A stretch of DNA of 64,000 nt. Source: JBBPZK01 sp965219175 (GTDB lineage: Bacteria; Actinomycetota; Rubrobacteria; Rubrobacterales; Rubrobacteraceae). The notes beneath the pieces are model-generated. The model worked only from the letters and a program-made list of their open reading frames with translations, was not told the origin of the DNA and did no database searches. A program made the translations under genes and the position numbers. The stretch is taken from the NCBI GenBank assembly GCA_965219175.1, contig CBDCNI010000001.1, positions 1,116,001-1,180,000 on the forward strand, read 5' to 3'. This document shows positions 8,460-16,947 of the stretch, one piece after another (the first letter of the stretch is position 1; each line of letters starts with the position of its first letter).

Positions 8460-8921
8460 TTGAGGCTTACGCAGAAAAGCAAATATGCGGCGCGGGCGCT
8501 GGTCGAGTTGGCGCTGAACGACTGTGGATCCCCGCTCGGGGTCGCGGAGATCGCACGCCGTCAAAGCATACCGGAGAGGTTTCTGGAGCAGATTCTGGGC
8601 GACCTCCGGCGCGCGAACATCCTGGAGAGCCGTCGCGGGGCGCACGGAGGATTCTGTTTCGCAATGCCCCCGGAGGAGATCTCCGTTCTCGACATTGTGG
8701 AGATACTGGACGGAGAGGTTCGGCCCGCCCGCTGCTCCGCAGGTGGGACTTGCTATATCGCGGAAGCTCCCCTGTGCGCCACGAGCCAGGTCTGGGATGA
8801 GGCCCGTGTCGCCCTCGAAGGGGTCTTCGGCCGTTACAGCATCGCCCAACTGGCAGAACTCGAGCGCGAGAGCCGCGCGGGTCGCGAGGACCGCGAAGCA
8901 ACGACCGCCCTGAGCCAGTAG
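8460..8921 (+). CDS. Rrf2-family transcriptional regulator with three-Cys cluster site
   Basis: Winged-helix regulator of the Rrf2 family (IscR, NsrR, CymR relatives). The N-terminal helix reads LTQKSKYAARALVELAL; the recognition region is VAEIARRQSIPERFLEQIL and the wing SRRGAHGGF. From the TTG start at 8460, cysteines fall at 92, 98 and 106, giving C-x5-C-x7-C. IscR has cysteines at 92, 98 and 104, so an Fe-S cluster is plausible here with a slightly longer second spacing. 153 aa. An ATG at 8406 exists in frame but would lie inside the -10 element. No Fe-S assembly gene is adjacent, so its regulon is unknown; a transport-unrelated methyltransferase follows. Confidence 0.88.
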   Translation: MRLTQKSKYAARALVELALNDCGSPLGVAEIARRQSIPERFLEQILGDLRRANILESRRGAHGGFCFAMPPEEISVLDIVEILDGEVRPARCSAGGTCYIAEAPLCATSQVWDEARVALEGVFGRYSIAQLAELERESRAGREDREATTALSQ

Positions 8922-9010
8922 AAAACGCGTCCCCAGAAGATTACCCTCTTTTAGAGAGGCTCCAGTCGCATCTCGGCGACCGCACGGAGCTTTCCGAAGC
9001 TTGTGTAGAG

Positions 9011-9619
9011 GTGGAAGGTTCGACTTACCGCATCCTCCATCCGGCTGTCGCTGATGCCCTGATCTCCGAGGAAGACTTCGAGCACGACGAGCGGCTCCCT
9101 TATTGGGCGGACCTCTGGCCGAGCGCCATAGCCCTCTCACGTTATCTCGCGAAACAAGACTTGTCCGGCAAGCGTACGATCGAACTCGGGTGCGGCGTCG
9201 GGCTGCCTTCCGTAGTCGCCCTGGCCGGCGGCGCCGAAGTGCTGGCGGCCGACTACTACGACGCCGCCCTCGATTTCGCTGCCCACAATGCACGGGTCAA
9301 CACGGGACGGGGTCTGAAGACCACGCACCTCGACTGGCGGGAGCCGCCGGAGAGCTTCCCGCGCTTCGACCTAGTCTTCGGGGCGGACGTTTTATACGAA
9401 GCTCTGGACTGTCTGGCTCTCGCGGAACTGGTTCCAAGTATGCTGGCCCCTGGTGGCGAGGCGGTCTTCGCCGATCCCGGACGCAACACCGCAGACGTAT
9501 TTCTGGAGGAGATGAAGGAGAAAGGCCTCCGGGTCTCGACGGAGAATACGGGCGTCGAGCAAGACGGGAGAGAGGTAACGGTGCGGGTACACCGCTTCTA
9601 TCTGGAAGCTGACTCGTAA
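9011..9619 (+). CDS. Class I SAM-dependent methyltransferase (methyltransferase-16/ETFBKMT-like)
   Basis: Small Rossmann methyltransferase. The substrate-side motif LPYWADLWPSAIALS precedes the SAM-binding motif I, ELGCGVGLPS, near residue 60; acidic motif II is in LAADYYDAAL and motif post-I/IV is LVFGADVLYE. This layout is that of the methyltransferase-16 group, which includes lysine protein methyltransferases; the actual substrate is unknown. Odd: the reading frame continues upstream of the GTG at 9011 back to the stop of the Rrf2 gene with protein-like sequence (YPLLERLQSHLGD, then ELSEACVEVEG), and no ATG/GTG/TTG is found there. The true N-terminus is therefore uncertain and may lie between 8922 and 9010. 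Confidence 0.8.
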   Translation: MEGSTYRILHPAVADALISEEDFEHDERLPYWADLWPSAIALSRYLAKQDLSGKRTIELGCGVGLPSVVALAGGAEVLAADYYDAALDFAAHNARVNTGRGLKTTHLDWREPPESFPRFDLVFGADVLYEALDCLALAELVPSMLAPGGEAVFADPGRNTADVFLEEMKEKGLRVSTENTGVEQDGREVTVRVHRFYLEADS

Positions 9620-9727
9620 CTAGAGGAGCCGGTTGTCTAGAGACGAAACCTGGACTTTCGTACAATCGAACAGGCGTGGAGTACCGGTATCGTCAAAGCG
9701 ACAGCGAGTCGCAATGAGGAGCTTTAT

Positions 9728-10129
9728 ATGCGTTGTGAGAGTCCGTCCGCCATTGCGCTGGCCTGGCAGGACGCCGCGAACAGTGGAGATGTGGACCTTC
9801 TCCTGGAGTTGTCGGACCCGGAGATCGAGGTGGTTGGTCCTCGCGGCTCGGGCTACGGTCACCAACTCCTGCGAGACTGGCTGGCGCGCGCCGGTTTGAG
9901 CCTCGAAACTATTCGGGTCTTCGCCGGCGATAACGCGGTTGTGGCAGCCCAGCATGGCGTGTGGCGCTCCGTCGATACGGGAGAAGTGACGGGAGAACGT
10001 AGCGTCGCCTCTAGTTTTCGGGTCGAAGGCCGGCGTGTAGCGAAGATCGAACGTTACGACAGCTTGGACGCCGCGCTCAACGAAGCAGGCCTCAGCTATT
10101 CGGATAGAGTGTCAGAAGATCTGAGATAG
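9728..10129 (+). CDS. NTF2-like / SnoaL-type small protein
   Basis: 133 aa with the NTF2-fold pattern: N-terminal helix AIALAWQDAANSGDVDLLLEL, then DPEIEVVGPRG, a middle helix and the C-terminal strands FRVEGRRVAKIERYDSLDAAL. Such proteins bind small hydrophobic ligands or act as isomerases or hydratases; the active residues are not diagnostic here, so no function can be assigned. Start ATG 9728 with GAGGAG six bases upstream. It precedes pcrA by 23 nt but pcrA has its own promoter. The 108 nt before the gene hold nothing else I can name. Confidence 0.75.
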   Translation: MRCESPSAIALAWQDAANSGDVDLLLELSDPEIEVVGPRGSGYGHQLLRDWLARAGLSLETIRVFAGDNAVVAAQHGVWRSVDTGEVTGERSVASSFRVEGRRVAKIERYDSLDAALNEAGLSYSDRVSEDLR

Positions 10130-10134
10130 CCTGC

Positions 10135-10143
10135 TGGTATAAT
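10135..10143 (+). promoter_or_regulatory. Perfect extended -10 (TGGTATAAT), leaderless pcrA promoter
   Basis: TGGTATAAT matches the extended -10 consensus at every fixed base. The -10 ends 9 nt before the pcrA ATG, so transcription should begin within a few bases of the start codon. No Shine-Dalgarno sequence precedes the ATG, consistent with a leaderless mRNA. Confidence 0.65.
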
Positions 10144-10152
10144 CCTGCTCTA

Positions 10153-13100
10153 ATGCTGCTTGAATCATTAAACCCTACTCAGTTAGATGCTGTAACGCAC
10201 ACCGAGGGGCCGCTGCTCATATTGGCCGGCGCCGGGAGCGGGAAGACGCGGGTGCTGACGCACCGGATCTCGTACATCCTGGAGCAGGGACTCGCCGGGC
10301 CGGAGGGGATCCTGGCGATTACCTTCACCAACAAGGCCGCCCAGGAGATGAAGGAACGGGTGGCGCTCCTCGTAGGCCCCGACTCGCGTAAGATGTGGGT
10401 CTCGACATTCCACGCTTTTTGCGCCCGCCTACTGCGGGTCCACGCCGAAAAGCTTGGCTACAAGCGGGAGTTCACGATCTACGACGGCGCGGATCAGGTG
10501 CGCCTCGTCAAGCGCTCCATCATTGAGTTGGACAAGGACCCGAAGAGGTTTAGCCCCCGCTCTTTCGCGTCCCAGATCTCCGCCGCCAAGAACCGCCTCC
10601 AGAGCGCCGATGACTTCCTCCGAAACTCCGAAGGCTACATGGCCGAGAACGTCGCCGAAGTCTACGAACTCTACCAGCGCCGCCTCTACGAGAACAACGC
10701 GATGGACTTCGACGACCTCCTGATGCAGACGGTCGCCCTCCTGGAAGTCTTCCCGGAAGTCCGAGAACGCTACCAGACACGCTTCAAGTACATAAGCGTA
10801 GACGAGTACCAGGATACCAACCACGCACAATACCGCCTAGTCAACATACTGGCTGCAGGACATCGTAACTTATGTGTCGTTGGCGATGACGATCAGTGTC
10901 TCGTGGAGGGGACTCGTATCACGATGTCCGATGACACGGAGAAGCCCATCGAAGAGATAAAGAACGGCGACGGCGTACTCAGCGCGTACGGTAGCGGGGA
11001 ATTTCGCTCCTCCACTGTGACGGGCGTGGCCCGGAGAGAGAGAGCGGACGGCGTGCGGATGACCACCGCTTCGGGGCGCGAGATCGTCAGCACACCCGAG
11101 CACACTCACTTCGCCGGATACCGTCTCGGTCTGACGCCGCAGATGCACTTTACGTACCTGATGCACAAGAGAGGTGTCGGTTACCGGCTGGGTACTTCGC
11201 AGGTCTATACGAAGGGCCGGAAAAAGCCGGTAGTCGGGTTTATGCAGCGCTGTCGACAGGAGCATGGGGATGCGCTTTGGGTCATCTCCACCCACTCTTC
11301 GGAGAACGAGGCCAGGGCCGAAGAGACGATTCTCTCGTTGCGGCACCGGCTGCCGACGTTGCCGTTCGTACCCCGACAAAGAAGTGGCTTCGCAGGCGGG
11401 TTAGTACATGATGACAGCTACATAAAGAGGGTTTTCTCACTCTTCGACACCGAGAGTAGCGCCGTGGAACTGTTGGCCGAGAGCGGTTTGGATCCGGAGC
11501 ATCCTCACTACAGGCCGCAGAGTTACACCGGGCGACGCAGGAACCTGATGATCACGCTCTGCGGAGACCGCAGAGGAGCGTCGCCGATGCACCGCATCTC
11601 GATGGTCGGTCGCGATGCAGAGGGGAGAAGGGCTCTGGAGTCGCTCGGGCTCTCCGTACGTCCCGCGAAGGAGGGCTCTCGGAGTTGGCGCTTCGAGACC
11701 TGCTACAAGGACTTCGGGCGCTTGATGCGGGTTGCCGGGCGTATCCGGGATGTTCTGGACGTAAACTTCGTGTTCCAGGCCCGGCTGGGCAAGAGCGGCG
11801 GCTGGCGTGAAGCCAACTCGCTGCCGTTTATAAACGCCGGCTCCGTGAGGCCGGGGATGGTCGTTTTCACGGGGGACGGCGAATACGATGTGGTCGAGGC
11901 CGTGGAGCGGGTCGTGCTCGACCGTCCCGTCTACGACATCGACGTGGAGGGTACGCACAACTTCGTCGCCGGAGGTGTCGTCACCCACAACTCCGTCTAC
12001 TCGTGGCGAGGGGCGGATATACGGAACATCCTGGACTTCGAGCGGGATTATCCCGAGGCGGGTGTCGTCAAGCTGGAGCAGAATTACCGCTCTACGCAGA
12101 CGATCCTGAGCGCGGCGAACGCGGTTGTGTCGAACAACGCTTCGCGTAAGGCGAAAGAGCTTTGGACTTCTGGGGATACGGGAGGGCGTATCCGGATCTT
12201 CACGGCTTCAGACGAGTACGCGGAGGCGCGGTTCGTTGTCTCCGAGATGGAGCGTCTTATCGACTCGGGGTCTTCGCCGAGGGATATCGCCGCTTTCTAC
12301 CGGACGAACGCCCAGAGCCGGGCTTTGGAGGACGTGCTGGTTCGCGAGGGGGTTCGGTATCAGGTGATCGGGGGCGTCAAGTTCTACGAGCGGGCGGAGA
12401 TCCGGGACGCCATGGCCTACCTCTCGGTTGTCTCGAACCCGGCCGACTCCGGCTCCCTGGAGCGGATCATCAACGTGCCTAAAAGAGGACTCGGGGCGAC
12501 TTCCGTGGCCCGACTTCAAGAGCACGCCGGCCGCGAGGGCATCTCGCTCTACGACGCGCTGGCAGAGGTGGCAGAAGCCGGGCTATCGGGCAAAGCGCAG
12601 AAGTCTTGTGGGGAGGTCCGGGAGCTGTTCGAGGGTTGGCGGGTGGCGGCGAGAGAGGTGCCGCCGGCGGAGATCATCCGGGCGGTCCTGGACGAATCCG
12701 GTTACAAGGGAGAGCTCGAAGCCGAGCGGACGGTCGAGGCAGAGTCTCGTCTTGAGAACCTGGAGGAGCTTATAAACGCCGCCGGAGAGTACGAGCGAGT
12801 CGAGCCGGAGCCAACACTCGACGGTTTCCTTCAGGAGCAGGCTCTCTATTCGGAGGCTGATAAGGCCGTCGGGGAGGGGAGCGTGACCTTGATGACGCTC
12901 CACAATGCCAAGGGGCTCGAATACCGGCACGTCTTCGTGGTCGGGATGGAGGAGGGAACGTTCCCACACGCCCGCTCCCTGGACGAGCAGAATTTGGAGG
13001 AAGAGAGGCGGCTGTGCTACGTGGGCATAACGCGGGCGATGGAGACGCTGACGCTGTCCTACGCCAAGCTAAGATCCAACTGGGGAGAGCGCGAATACCA

Positions 13101-13383
13101 GATGCCCTCTCGTTTCCTCTCGGAGATACCGGAAGAGTTCAAGGAAGGTTCGATCCCGAACATAGGCAGCGGCGGATGGGGCGCCGCGCGGCGCAGCCTG
13201 GGCGGCAGTGGTATGGAGCGGTCGGTTCCGGAGACGGCCCTGTTTGGTGTGGGCGAGAAGGTGCGGCACGCTAAATTTGGGGTCGGAGAGGTCGTCGAGT
13301 CCGGCGCAGGAAAACTGGTCGTCAGGTTCGGCGCCCAGGAGAAGACGCTCGTTCCGGGTCTCGCGCCCTTGAGCAAAGCATAG
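10153..13383 (+). CDS. pcrA: ATP-dependent DNA helicase PcrA/UvrD with in-frame intein
   Basis: Superfamily 1A 3'-5' helicase of DNA repair and replication-fork maintenance. Walker A is AGAGSGKT with Lys31; motif II is VDEYQDTN; motif III is split by the intein (GDDDQ before, SVYSWRGA after); motif IV is LEQNYRST; motifs V and VI are VTLMTLHNAKGLE and RRLCYVGITRA. Without the 365-residue insert (residues 249-613) the host is 711 aa, normal for PcrA. The C-terminus (VRHAKFGVGEVV, GKLVVRFG) is the Tudor-like end found in PcrA that contacts RNA polymerase. Splicing is required for a working helicase because motif III is interrupted. Start ATG 10153, probably leaderless. Confidence 0.95.
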   Translation: MLLESLNPTQLDAVTHTEGPLLILAGAGSGKTRVLTHRISYILEQGLAGPEGILAITFTNKAAQEMKERVALLVGPDSRKMWVSTFHAFCARLLRVHAEKLGYKREFTIYDGADQVRLVKRSIIELDKDPKRFSPRSFASQISAAKNRLQSADDFLRNSEGYMAENVAEVYELYQRRLYENNAMDFDDLLMQTVALLEVFPEVRERYQTRFKYISVDEYQDTNHAQYRLVNILAAGHRNLCVVGDDDQCLVEGTRITMSDDTEKPIEEIKNGDGVLSAYGSGEFRSSTVTGVARRERADGVRMTTASGREIVSTPEHTHFAGYRLGLTPQMHFTYLMHKRGVGYRLGTSQVYTKGRKKPVVGFMQRCRQEHGDALWVISTHSSENEARAEETILSLRHRLPTLPFVPRQRSGFAGGLVHDDSYIKRVFSLFDTESSAVELLAESGLDPEHPHYRPQSYTGRRRNLMITLCGDRRGASPMHRISMVGRDAEGRRALESLGLSVRPAKEGSRSWRFETCYKDFGRLMRVAGRIRDVLDVNFVFQARLGKSGGWREANSLPFINAGSVRPGMVVFTGDGEYDVVEAVERVVLDRPVYDIDVEGTHNFVAGGVVTHNSVYSWRGADIRNILDFERDYPEAGVVKLEQNYRSTQTILSAANAVVSNNASRKAKELWTSGDTGGRIRIFTASDEYAEARFVVSEMERLIDSGSSPRDIAAFYRTNAQSRALEDVLVREGVRYQVIGGVKFYERAEIRDAMAYLSVVSNPADSGSLERIINVPKRGLGATSVARLQEHAGREGISLYDALAEVAEAGLSGKAQKSCGEVRELFEGWRVAAREVPPAEIIRAVLDESGYKGELEAERTVEAESRLENLEELINAAGEYERVEPEPTLDGFLQEQALYSEADKAVGEGSVTLMTLHNAKGLEYRHVFVVGMEEGTFPHARSLDEQNLEEERRLCYVGITRAMETLTLSYAKLRSNWGEREYQMPSRFLSEIPEEFKEGSIPNIGSGGWGAARRSLGGSGMERSVPETALFGVGEKVRHAKFGVGEVVESGAGKLVVRFGAQEKTLVPGLAPLSKA
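10897..11991 (+). mobile_element. Intein in PcrA motif III
   Basis: Starts with Cys (CLVEGTRITMSDD, block A) and ends VVTHN followed by Ser, i.e. block G with penultimate His, terminal Asn and a Ser +1 nucleophile. Block B is in TTASGREIVSTPEHTHFAG (Thr..His). Block F/G reads RPVYDIDVEGTHNFVAGGVVTHN. So all splicing residues are present. The central 230 residues are larger than a mini-intein needs. A segment with YLMHKRGVGYRLGTS and, some 50 residues later, ENEARAEETIL is reminiscent of GIY-YIG-type nucleases, but no confident endonuclease motif and no clear LAGLIDADG dodecapeptide can be pointed to. The insertion point in the most conserved helicase motif is typical for inteins. Confidence 0.92.
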
Positions 13384-13469
13384 CGGAGTGTTCCGGGTCT
13401 GATATATAACCTGCAGAAGATGTTCACGGAGTCGGCAGGCTGGGTTACCGGCTTTTCAGGAGGAAATTT

Positions 13470-15095
13470 ATGGCGCACGTCTACGTCACGGGGCACAAGA
13501 ACCCTGATACGGATACGATATCTTCGGCGGTTGCATACGCCGAGTTCAAGAACCTCATAGACCCGGACAACTTCTATGCTCCGGTACGGCTCGGTGAGCC
13601 GAACGCCCAGACGAAGTGGGTGTTGGAGAGGAGTGGGGCCAAAGCTCCCAGGCTCCTCAGGCACGTCATGCTCCGGGTCAAGGACGTGATGAAGACGGAT
13701 ATAGTGACCGCGAAGGAGACCGACCCGCTCCGGACCGTCGGCATCGCGATGGCCCGGAGGAACATAAGCCAGATGCCCATAGTGGACGAGAGCGGGTCTC
13801 TGGTCGGTCTCGTGACGGAGCGTGACCTTGCACGTATGTACATCCGCGAGTCACGGGAGCCTTCGACCTTCGCCGAGACGCCGGTTCGTATGGATGCGAT
13901 GGTCGAGGTCCTGGAAGGGGAGCTTCTGGTCGGTGAGAAGGACCTTCAGTTCTCGGGCAAGCTGTGGGTGATCTCCATGAGCGTCGACTCGATGGGGAAG
14001 TCCATGGACCCTGGTGACGTAGTAGTTATGGGCGACCGTACGGGAGGTCAGCGGCGGGCCATAGAGCTTGGAGCCGGCGTCCTCGTGGTCACGAACGGCT
14101 CCCGGCCCGAGAAGGGGGTTCTGGATCTTGCCGAGCAGAAAGGCACGGCCGTAGTCCTCTCTCCGCTCGACTCCTACGTGACGAGCCGGATGATACAGCT
14201 CGCGGTACCCTGCTGGGAGGTGATGAGCGAGAACCCGCTAACTGTTTCTCCGGACGACCTGACCACGGATATAACTCAGCAGGTGATGGAGGTCCATTAC
14301 CGGGCGGCCGTCGCGGTGAACAAGGACTACGTGCCTGTAGGGATCGTGACGCGTACGGACCTGCTCAACTCCGAACCTCGCAACGTGCTGCTGGTAGACC
14401 ACGCGGAGATCGGGCAGAGCGTCCTCGGAGTCGAGAATGCCCACATAGTCGAGATCCTCGACCACCATCACCTCGGAGACATCGAGACCAACGCGCCCAT
14501 AGCAGCCACTTTCGACCCCGTGGGCTCGACGGCTACTTTGATCTCCGAACGCTTCAAGGCGCGCGGCTTGCGACCGAAGGAGCCAACCGCGAAGATGCTG
14601 CTAGCGGCCGTCCTCTCGGACACGGTAATACTCAACTCCCCGACCACCACCGAACGCGACCGGGAGGTCGTGAAGTGGCTGGAGAACATGCTGGACCTGG
14701 ACTCTGAAGAGTTCGGGATGGAGATGTTCGAGGCGTCTTCAGATGTGTCGAGCCTCTCGGCGGAGGAGATCGTAAACAGGGACGCCAAAGAGTACGGTCT
14801 CTCCTCCGGGGCGACGATGTGCATAGCCCAGGTCGAAACTGTTGGGCCGGGCCTCCTCAGTCGCAAGGAAGAACTAGTGGACGCCCTCGAAAAAGTCCGC
14901 GAGAAAAACGGCTACTTATTCTTCGCGCTCATGGTGACGGACATTACCGAAGGCGGCACCGGCCTGGTCTGCGCTGGAGAGTGCAGCCACGTCGAGAAGG
15001 CGTTCGACACCCGCGCCAAAGACGGCGTCATAGACCTGCCGGGCGTCATGAGCCGCAAGAAGCAGGTCGCCCCGAAGCTTCTGGCCTCGGTATAG
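13470..15095 (+). CDS. ppaC: Manganese-dependent inorganic pyrophosphatase with CBS-DRTGG-CBS insert
   Basis: Family II (DHH) pyrophosphatase. Metal ligands: GHKNPDTDT at the N-terminus, VDHAE near residue 310, LDHHH near 332, and the DHHA2 substrate lysine region SRKKQVAPKL at the end. Between DHH segment 1 and the rest lie a CBS domain (VKDVMKTDIVTAKE to VTERDLARM), a DRTGG domain (VVMGDRTGGQRRAIELGA) and a second CBS (SENPLTVSPDDL to GIVTRTDLL). In such CBS-PPases adenine nucleotides, including Ap4A when DRTGG is present, control activity. 541 aa. ATG 13470 with AGGAGG upstream. folD follows at 4 nt, suggesting co-transcription. Confidence 0.93.
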   Translation: MAHVYVTGHKNPDTDTISSAVAYAEFKNLIDPDNFYAPVRLGEPNAQTKWVLERSGAKAPRLLRHVMLRVKDVMKTDIVTAKETDPLRTVGIAMARRNISQMPIVDESGSLVGLVTERDLARMYIRESREPSTFAETPVRMDAMVEVLEGELLVGEKDLQFSGKLWVISMSVDSMGKSMDPGDVVVMGDRTGGQRRAIELGAGVLVVTNGSRPEKGVLDLAEQKGTAVVLSPLDSYVTSRMIQLAVPCWEVMSENPLTVSPDDLTTDITQQVMEVHYRAAVAVNKDYVPVGIVTRTDLLNSEPRNVLLVDHAEIGQSVLGVENAHIVEILDHHHLGDIETNAPIAATFDPVGSTATLISERFKARGLRPKEPTAKMLLAAVLSDTVILNSPTTTERDREVVKWLENMLDLDSEEFGMEMFEASSDVSSLSAEEIVNRDAKEYGLSSGATMCIAQVETVGPGLLSRKEELVDALEKVREKNGYLFFALMVTDITEGGTGLVCAGECSHVEKAFDTRAKDGVIDLPGVMSRKKQVAPKLLASV

Positions 15096-15099
15096 GCTG

Positions 15100-15948
15100 A
15101 TGGCGGGGGCGAAGATATTAGACGGCAAGGCGATAGCCGCGGAGATCCGCCTGGAGGTCGCAGCCGGGGTGAAGGCGTTGAAAGAACAGGGCCGGGACGT
15201 GCGGCTCGACGTGATACTGGTCGGAGACAACCCGGCTTCCGCCACCTACGTGCGCTTGAAGGAGCAAGACTGCGCCGAGGTCGGCATCGAGTCCCGCGTC
15301 CACCGCTTCACCGAGGAGACGAAACAGGATGAAGTCGCGGACCTTATTCAGCGGTTGAACGAAGAGCCCGCCGTCTCGGGGTTCTTCGTGCAGACTCCCG
15401 TGGGCAACCTTGATCCTCTTCCTCTTCTGGGCGCGATAGACCCGGCGAAAGACGTGGACGGATTGACCCCCCTGAGCGCCGGAAGGCTGACTATAGGCTT
15501 GCCGAGCCTCTTGCCCTGCACGCCGCACGGCGTCATCCAGATGCTGCAACGCAGCGGCGTAGAGATCCCCGGAAAAGAAGCCGTCATAGTCGGGCGTTCC
15601 AATCTAGTTGGCAAGCCGCTCGCCCAACTCCTGCTGGGCGAAAACGCTACCGTTACGGTCTGCCACTCGCGCACGAAGGATCTGCCGGAGGTGACGCGCA
15701 GGGCGGAGATTTTGGTGGTAGCGGCGGGGAGGCGGCACATGATCGGGGCGGAGCACGTCCGTGAAGGCGCCGTGGTTGTAGACGTAGGCACGAACCCGAA
15801 GGAAGGCGGCGGCCTCACGGGAGACGTAAAGTTCGAGGAGGTCGAGCCCAAGGCGTCCGCCATAAGTCCCGTACCGGGCGGCGTCGGCCCGATGACGCGC
15901 GCGATGCTCCTCTACAACGCCCTACGGGCGGCGCAAGCAACTCTATAG
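15100..15948 (+). CDS. folD: Bifunctional methylenetetrahydrofolate dehydrogenase / methenyl-THF cyclohydrolase
   Basis: Interconverts 5,10-methylene-, methenyl- and 10-formyl-THF with NADP. Key segments: SATYVRLKEQDC with the Tyr and catalytic Lys, GFFVQTPVG, DVDGLTPLSAGRL, the Rossmann NADP site GRSNLVGKPLAQLLL, VCHSRT, and the C-terminal PVPGGVGPMTRAMLL. 282 aa, typical. ATG at 15100. It feeds C1 units to the purine (guaA end) and methionine genes elsewhere in this window, though not physically linked to them. Confidence 0.95.
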   Translation: MAGAKILDGKAIAAEIRLEVAAGVKALKEQGRDVRLDVILVGDNPASATYVRLKEQDCAEVGIESRVHRFTEETKQDEVADLIQRLNEEPAVSGFFVQTPVGNLDPLPLLGAIDPAKDVDGLTPLSAGRLTIGLPSLLPCTPHGVIQMLQRSGVEIPGKEAVIVGRSNLVGKPLAQLLLGENATVTVCHSRTKDLPEVTRRAEILVVAAGRRHMIGAEHVREGAVVVDVGTNPKEGGGLTGDVKFEEVEPKASAISPVPGGVGPMTRAMLLYNALRAAQATL

Positions 15949-15961
15949 TTCCCGAAGATAG

Positions 15962-15992
15962 AAAAAAACTCCACCGACAAGTGCCGGTGGAG
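15962..15992 (-). terminator. Rho-independent terminator of the first NlpC/P60-like gene
   Basis: On the minus strand CTCCACCG and CGGTGGAG form a perfect 8-bp stem (15969-15992) with an 8-nt loop, followed by seven T (15962-15968). It ends the minus-strand gene at 16025; in the plus direction it lacks a T tract. Confidence 0.85.
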
Positions 15993-16024
15993 CAGAGATC
16001 ATTGGAGCCTCTTATCAGTCCTTG

Positions 16025-16459
16025 TTAGGGGCGTACGACGCCTAGAGGCGTGCCAGCGTAGATCATGGGCGTCTCGGTGACGTATCCCTTCCACGCGTTG
16101 GCGTTGAGAAGCATGCCGTTGCCCACGTACATCGTCGCCCAGCCAGGGTAGATCACGATATCACCCGGCTGCAAGTCCCCATAAGAAACGGGGGCGTACC
16201 TGCTCAGATACTCTTCGGGGATCCAGGGCGCATAATAGTCTGCCCCGGTGACCTTCAGGATGTAGCGCATCAAACCGCTGCAACTGAAGGTATACGGACC
16301 ATCGGTACCCCACGCGAACGACTTGCCCAACTGCGCCTCTCCCACGCCGACCTTGCCGTAACCTGCGCTGCTCGTCTGAGCATACGCCGAAGTCGCGAAC
16401 GAGAGCATTAGAACAAAAACAAGCCCAACAAGCATTACGGATCTAAACCTTCGAAACAT
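16025..16459 (-). CDS. Secreted NlpC/P60-fold protein lacking the catalytic His (paralog A)
   Basis: 144 aa from ATG at 16459, chosen because AGGAAAGGA lies 7 nt upstream and a signal peptide starts there (hydrophobic stretch, SAYA cleavage). The mature part is one NlpC/P60 papain-like domain: LGKSFAWGTDGP, then FSCSGLMRY with Cys60, and LQPGDIVIY and MYVGNGMLLNA. In true NlpC/P60 peptidases the Cys is preceded by Asp (DCSG) and the HVGIY strand supplies the catalytic His; here Ser replaces that Asp and Trp107 sits where His is expected. Hydrolysis is therefore doubtful; binding of peptidoglycan peptide is possible. It has a close paralog directly upstream and a shared leader. Frame continues upstream of 16459 but is the non-coding leader. 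Confidence 0.8.
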   Translation of the reverse strand: MFRRFRSVMLVGLVFVLMLSFATSAYAQTSSAGYGKVGVGEAQLGKSFAWGTDGPYTFSCSGLMRYILKVTGADYYAPWIPEEYLSRYAPVSYGDLQPGDIVIYPGWATMYVGNGMLLNANAWKGYVTETPMIYAGTPLGVVRP

Positions 16460-16600
16460 ACGTTCGAGTTCCTTTCCTCTTCGTTTGTTTACTCCCATAG
16501 AGGAACTCACTAGAATCCCCCCTCCAACGACTCGGGATACTAAAGAAGACGAATCTTCGGCACAACCCCCATATCCAGCAAGAAACCAGCGCCCAACACC
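16460..16600 (-). promoter_or_regulatory. Conserved structured leader of paralog A
   Basis: On the minus strand this leader shares with the leader of paralog B a core TGGAGGGGGGATTC, four variable bases, GARTTCCTC, three bases, GGGA. GGGGGATTC pairs with GAGTTCCTC around a TAGT loop (about 9 bp with G-U pairs). In the other copy the loop is GGAC and the pairing is kept. AT-rich sequence with AGATTTATTAA lies further upstream (about 16650) as in copy B and probably holds the promoter. Members of the cell-wall hydrolase family are known c-di-AMP (ydaO) riboswitch targets in actinobacteria, but I do not find the ydaO core motifs here. Confidence 0.45.
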
Positions 16601-16689
16601 TGGAACCCGCTTAGGTAAAGGACAAACTGTGTTTCTGCAATGAAACGTATTTTTAATAAATCTTAATGTTAGAAACAGGTACGCAATAT

Positions 16690-16947
16690 TTCTTAGTCCT
16701 GCTGTAATCGGGTGGTTCCGGGCTTTCGAGCCGGCTTTCGGTGTGGTGGATCTATGGATTTGGTACGCTTGCGGCATGGACGAGATACGCTTCGACTGGC
16801 AAGTGGTACTGGTGGGCGGGTACGAAGCTTCGGAAGAGAAGGAACCCGAAGATCACCCGACCGTCGAGGGTGTTGGGGCGCGTTCACGAGCGTGGAGTAG
16901 ATCGGCCCTCGATGACGGCCGCTGCTTCTCTGCAGCCGGGAGTTGTT
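16690..16947. other. Gap between the two NlpC/P60-like genes, no gene recognised
   Basis: About 250 bases without a supported gene. Open frames exist on the plus strand (for example from GTG 16741, a Trp-rich sequence) but they have no ribosome-binding site and run antisense through the next gene. A small GCTGC/GCAGC stem near 16922-16937 is not followed by T on the minus strand, so no terminator for paralog B is evident. Confidence 0.4.
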
